DNA of 64,000 nt, from NCBI RefSeq assembly GCF_019396345.1, contig NZ_JAHKRM010000027.1, positions 124,001 to 188,000 on the forward strand, given 5' to 3'. Every line of letters begins with the position of its first letter. The first letter of the stretch is position 1. The position numbers and the translations under genes are program-made. This document shows positions 60,537 to 64,000 of the stretch, in pieces. Source of the stretch: Nonomuraea guangzhouensis (GTDB taxonomy: Bacteria; Actinomycetota; Actinomycetes; Streptosporangiales; Streptosporangiaceae). Under the pieces are notes generated by a model. It made no database searches. It was given only the letters and a program-made list of their open reading frames with translations, and had not been told where the DNA came from.

Positions 60537-61729
60537 TCCCCCTGTCCGCCACCACGACCTGCCCCGACCCGCACGGCGTCATCCGCGGGCTGCGCCGCGA
60601 ATGGGGCGACGTCGCCTGGGTGGAGCTCGAACCGGGTGTCGGCGCCTGGCTCGTCATGGGCTACCAGGAGCTGCTGACCATCACCCGGCAGGAGAAGCTG
60701 TACTCGCGCGACGCCCGCCACTGGCGGCTGTTCCAGGAAGGCGTCGTGCCGCCCGACTCGGGGCTGGGGCCGATGATGTTCTGGCGGCCCAACGTGATCG
60801 GCGCCGACGGGGCCGAGCACCGCCGCCTGCGCCGCCCGATCGACGACGGGGTCGCCGCGATCGACCAGCGCCGCATGCGCCGCTCCGTCGAGGCCATGTG
60901 CCGGCAGCTCATCGAGGACTTCGCCGAGCGCGGCAGCGCCGACCTGGTCGGCGACTACGCGGCCGTCGTCCCGATGCTGGCCATCGCCGGGCTGTTCGGC
61001 CTCGACACCGGCCAGGGCCACGAGCTGCTGGCCGCGCTGCGCGCCCTGTTCGGCAGCGCCGAGGACTCCCAGGCGGGCAACAGGAGGTTCGAGGAGATAC
61101 TCGGCGGCCTCATGCGGGCCAAGAAGGAGGCCCCCGCCGACGACCTGACCAGCCACTTCCTGGCCCACGCCGACCTGCGCGACGAGGCCGAGGTGCTGCA
61201 GTCGATGGTGGTGATGATCTCCGCCGCGCAGGAGACGACGACCACGTGGATCGCGCAGACGTTCCGGCTCATGCTGACCGACCCGCGCTTCGCCGGCCGG
61301 CTGCGCGGCGGGCGCCTCGGCGTCGACGACGCGCTGGACGAGGTCCTCTGGCGCGACCCGCCCATGACGAACATGCCCGCCCGGTACGCCCTGCGCGACA
61401 CCGAGCTCGGCGGCCGGCGCATCGCCCGCGGCGACGCCCTCATCCTGGGCCTGTCGGCGGCCAACGACGACCCGCGCGTCCACGGCGGCGCGACGGAGAT
61501 CGAGCTCGGCAACCGCGCCCACCTGGCCTGGAGCGCGGGCCCGCACGTCTGCCCGGCCCCCGTCCCCGCCCGGCTCATCACTCGCACCGCGGTCGAGACG
61601 GCCCTGCACCTGCTGCCCGACGTACGCCTCTCGGTGAACGCCGCGGAGCTGACCCCGCACCCTTCACCGTGGACCCGCTGCCCCGCCTCGCTGCCCGTCC
61701 ACTTCCGTGCGCTTGGAGACCGTTCATGA
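60533..61729 (+). CDS. Cytochrome P450 without ExxR (CYP157-like)
   Basis: 398 residues; ATG 60533 overlaps cvnD by 4 bp. The heme loop WSAGPHVCPAPVPARL has Cys340. The I-helix reads AAQETTTT (no Gly of AGxET). The K-helix reads DEVLWRDPP: residues 270-273 are EVLW, so the invariant ExxR Arg is replaced by Trp. CYP157 enzymes of Streptomyces conservons are known to lack ExxR in this way. Its heme pocket may be stabilised differently; the substrate is unknown. It is translated with the conservon and the second P450. Confidence 0.9.
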   Translation: MIPLSATTTCPDPHGVIRGLRREWGDVAWVELEPGVGAWLVMGYQELLTITRQEKLYSRDARHWRLFQEGVVPPDSGLGPMMFWRPNVIGADGAEHRRLRRPIDDGVAAIDQRRMRRSVEAMCRQLIEDFAERGSADLVGDYAAVVPMLAIAGLFGLDTGQGHELLAALRALFGSAEDSQAGNRRFEEILGGLMRAKKEAPADDLTSHFLAHADLRDEAEVLQSMVVMISAAQETTTTWIAQTFRLMLTDPRFAGRLRGGRLGVDDALDEVLWRDPPMTNMPARYALRDTELGGRRIARGDALILGLSAANDDPRVHGGATEIELGNRAHLAWSAGPHVCPAPVPARLITRTAVETALHLLPDVRLSVNAAELTPHPSPWTRCPASLPVHFRALGDRS

Positions 61730-62949
61730 TCCCCGTAGTCACCCTGGACCCCGCCGGGACCGACCACCACGGCGAGGCCGCCCGGCTGCGGGAACTGGGT
61801 CCCGTCGTCCGCGTCGTCCTGCCGGGCGGCGTCGAGGCCTGGTCGGTCACCCATCACGCGCTGCTGGCCGACCTGCTGACCGACCGCAGGGTCAGCAAGG
61901 ACTGGCACAACTGGACGGCCATCCGCGACGGCGACATCGCCGACGACTGGCCGCTGATCGGCATGGTCAAGGTCACCAACATGGTCACCGCCGACGGGCC
62001 CGAGCATCATCGGCTGCGTAAGTTCGTCACCCGGACGCTCACGCCGCGCCACGTCCAGAGCCTGCGGCCGCGCATCGCCGGGATCGTCGGCACGCTGCTG
62101 GACGACCTCCCGTCGCACGTACGGCCCGACGGGACCGTCGACCTGCGTCAGCACTTCGCCTACCCGGTGCCCATGCAGGTGATCTGCGAGCTCGTCGGCG
62201 TGCCGGAGGAGGACCGCCCCGAGCTGCGGGAGCTGGTGGACAGCATCTTCCGCTCCACCACCGCCCCGGAGGAGGTGCTCAAGACCCAGCGCGACATCTA
62301 CCTGCTGCTCAACCGGCTCGTCGCCGCGCGCCACGCCGAGCCGGGCGACGACCTGATCAGCGCGCTGATCGACGCCCAGCGCGACGACCCGGAGCGGCTC
62401 TCCGACGAGGAACTGGTCGGCACCCTCTGGCTGATGCTGGCCGCCGGGCACGAGACCACGCTCAGCCTGATCGTCAACGGCGCCCGCGCGCTGCTCACCC
62501 ACCCGGACCAGCGCGCACTGGCGGTGGCCGGCGGCGAGGAGACCTGGTCGGCCGTCGTGGAGGAGACGCTGCGCTGGGACGCGCCCATCGGCAACTTCCT
62601 GGCCCGCTACCCGCTGGAGGACATCGAGATCGCCGGCGTCACCATCCCCGCCGGAGACGCCATCCTGGCCCCGTACAGCGCGGTGGGCCGCGACGAGGCG
62701 CAGCACGGCTCCGACGCCGCGCGGTTCGACATCACCCGCGAGCAGCGCCGGCACCTGGCCTTCGGCGGCGGCCCCCACCTGTGTCTGGGCGCCCCGCTGG
62801 CCCGCCTGGAGGCCACCGAGGCGCTGCCGGCCCTCTTCCGCCGCTACCCCGGCCTGTCGCTCGCCGTCCCGCCCGCGGCGCTGGTCCCCGTGCCGTCCTT
62901 GTTCTCCAACTCCGCGGCGGAGCTGCCGGTCGTCCTGACAGTGCCTTGA
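61726..62949 (+). CDS. Cytochrome P450, last gene of the conservon
   Basis: 407 residues; overlaps the first P450 by 4 bp. It has all standard P450 features: I-helix LAAGHETTLSLI, K-helix ETLRWDAP (ExxR present), and heme loop FGGGPHLCLGAPLARLE. It is like the second P450 found at the end of many conservons. The two P450s may form a pair with one normal and one ExxR-less partner. The substrate is not predictable. Confidence 0.93.
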   Translation: MIPVVTLDPAGTDHHGEAARLRELGPVVRVVLPGGVEAWSVTHHALLADLLTDRRVSKDWHNWTAIRDGDIADDWPLIGMVKVTNMVTADGPEHHRLRKFVTRTLTPRHVQSLRPRIAGIVGTLLDDLPSHVRPDGTVDLRQHFAYPVPMQVICELVGVPEEDRPELRELVDSIFRSTTAPEEVLKTQRDIYLLLNRLVAARHAEPGDDLISALIDAQRDDPERLSDEELVGTLWLMLAAGHETTLSLIVNGARALLTHPDQRALAVAGGEETWSAVVEETLRWDAPIGNFLARYPLEDIEIAGVTIPAGDAILAPYSAVGRDEAQHGSDAARFDITREQRRHLAFGGGPHLCLGAPLARLEATEALPALFRRYPGLSLAVPPAALVPVPSLFSNSAAELPVVLTVP

Positions 62950-63077
62950 CTTCGCGCGATACCGCACAGGATCTTCCGGAGAGGTGACATAACCGAAATG
63001 GTGTACGCCATGATGGGCGTGCGGCCGTCGTCACGACCGGCGGCGGCACGGACTCCACCAGGCACTCTGGAGATCGC

Positions 63078-63764
63078 ATGTCCCGACCGCTGATCGGCAT
63101 CACCGCCTACTTCGAAGCCGCCCGCTGGGGCGACTGGGTGCGGGAGGCCGTGCTGTCGCCCCCGTCCTACGCCAAGGCCGTCGAGCGTGCCGGGGGCGCC
63201 CCGGTGGTGCTGCCGCCGCTGAACCTGCACGCGATCGACGCCTACGTACGCGGGCTGCAGGGTCTGGTGCTGGCCGGCGGGATCGAGGTGGGCGGCGGCG
63301 CCTACGGCGAGGAGCAGGACGAGCGGGTGCCCGAGGCGCAGGGACACCGCGACAGGTTCGAGCTGGCCCTGGCCCGCTCCGCCGTACAGGCCGACGTGCC
63401 GATCCTGGCCATCGACCGCGGCATGCACGTGCTGAACGTCGCCCAGGGCGGCACGCTGATCCCGTGGCTGCCCGAGGTGCTCGACAACGAGCGCCACGCC
63501 GAGCCGGGCGTGCCGCACGTCATCCAGGTGAGCGTGTCGAGCAAGCTCGGCAAGGCGGTGGGCGACAAGGTCGAGGTGGTCGCGCCGCACACCCAGTCGG
63601 TACGCAGGCTGGGCACCGGGCTGCTGGCGGTGGCCTGGGCCGAGGACCAGATCGTCGAGGGCATCGAGCTGCAGGGCCACCGGTTCGGGGTCGGCGTGCA
63701 GTGGCACCCCGAGCGGAGCGAGGACGACCGGATCTTCGATGCGCTCGTGGAGGCGGCCCGCTAG
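63078..63764 (+). CDS. Class I glutamine amidotransferase-like protein lacking its nucleophile
   Basis: 228 residues of the PuuD/gamma-glutamyl-GABA hydrolase family: PLIGITAYFEAARWG, LVLAGGIEVGGGAYG, and the catalytic His/Glu pair in VQWHPE (His210, Glu212). At the nucleophile elbow, where the family has AICRGMQ, this protein reads LAIDRGMHVLN: Asp113 replaces the catalytic Cys (codon GAC at 63414-63416). It is therefore unlikely to hydrolyse gamma-glutamyl amides by the normal route. It follows the conservon by 128 bp, not coupled. Confidence 0.85.
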   Translation: MSRPLIGITAYFEAARWGDWVREAVLSPPSYAKAVERAGGAPVVLPPLNLHAIDAYVRGLQGLVLAGGIEVGGGAYGEEQDERVPEAQGHRDRFELALARSAVQADVPILAIDRGMHVLNVAQGGTLIPWLPEVLDNERHAEPGVPHVIQVSVSSKLGKAVGDKVEVVAPHTQSVRRLGTGLLAVAWAEDQIVEGIELQGHRFGVGVQWHPERSEDDRIFDALVEAAR

Positions 63765-63773
63765 GCTGCGATC

Positions 63774-64000
63774 ATGCCACTGCACCCCCAGGCGCAGGAC
63801 TACATCGAGCGCTACCTGTCCGGCCCCGGCCGGGCCGGGCTGGACCTGGCCGGGATCCAGGAGGCCCGGGCCCGGGACGACTTCGCGCGAGAGCGCGGGC
63901 CGCTCACCCAGCTGGCCTTCGTCCGCGACGAGAGCGCCGAGGGCGTGCCGATCCGCGTCTACCGCGCCGACCGGGGCGACGGCGCGCTGCCCGTGGTGGT
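63774..64000 (+). CDS. Alpha/beta hydrolase (N-terminal part, cut by window edge)
   Basis: 75 codons visible from the ATG at 63774. PLHPQAQDYIERYLSG, TQLAFVRDESAEGVPIRVYR and ALPVVV are the opening of the hormone-sensitive-lipase-like alpha/beta hydrolases. Catalytic residues lie beyond the window. Confidence 0.65.
   Translation, partial: MPLHPQAQDYIERYLSGPGRAGLDLAGIQEARARDDFARERGPLTQLAFVRDESAEGVPIRVYRADRGDGALPVV

Noticed and set aside
60533-62949. P450 pair as part of a biosynthetic gene cluster
   Set aside because: No PKS, NRPS, terpene or RiPP core gene is nearby; their overlap with cvnD makes them conservon members.

Overview
The window is about 70% GC, with short spacers, GTG starts and 4-bp ATGA/GTGA overlaps throughout. 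The gene families point to a filamentous actinomycete: a conservon, a fused TrpEG behind a peptide attenuator, ThyX, DUF3311 plus symporter modules, and a formamidase operon. A Streptosporangiaceae relative such as Nonomuraea is my best guess, not a proof. I see no rRNA, tRNA, CRISPR array or intact mobile element.

1-9.2 kb holds a catabolic island around an IclR regulator: a ThDP enzyme and an aldehyde dehydrogenase on the left, a family III CoA-transferase and a citrate-synthase-fold lyase on the right, then a PQQ dehydrogenase and a ThuA-like protein. Three copies of a 13-bp palindrome lie in front of the aldehyde dehydrogenase, quinoprotein and ThuA genes. 9.2-14.3 kb holds aroQ and then a tight four-gene operon of an SF1 helicase, two unrecognised proteins and a Cas4/RecB-like PD-(D/E)XK nuclease with clustered cysteines. 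This is the best candidate for an undescribed nucleic-acid (possibly anti-phage) system. 14.4-18.2 kb has two methyltransferases, a PASTA surface protein with an unknown partner, and a small Cys-rich protein. 18.5-20.9 kb is a formamide/acetamide operon (fmdB-amiS-fmdA).

21-28 kb has a wrecked class V aminotransferase, an aminopeptidase P, a membrane protein with a TetR regulator, an ABC-2 exporter, and a phosphotransferase/acyl-CoA dehydrogenase pair. A 2,040-residue secreted RHS protein with two PA14 domains follows. The gene after it is a DUF6285 protein, not an obvious immunity gene. 35-39 kb carries a tandem duplication of a DUF3311-symporter module. 39-43.6 kb holds small oxidative/hydrolytic enzymes and a WYL regulator. 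43.7-46 kb is trpL-attenuator-trpEG. 46-51 kb holds an amidohydrolase, an ABC-transporter remnant, MarR/DoxX, a ThyX variant, and a ThiS-like/beta-propeller pair. 51.2-54.2 kb is an ABC exporter with a convergent GbsR/MarR-type repressor and similar AT-rich operators at both promoters.

54.3-57 kb has an XRE regulator, a flavohaemoprotein and a CAP-domain protein. 57.5-63 kb is a complete conservon (cvnA-B-C-D plus two P450s), in which the first P450 lacks the ExxR motif. The right edge has a class I amidotransferase-like protein whose nucleophile Cys is replaced by Asp, and the start of an alpha/beta hydrolase.
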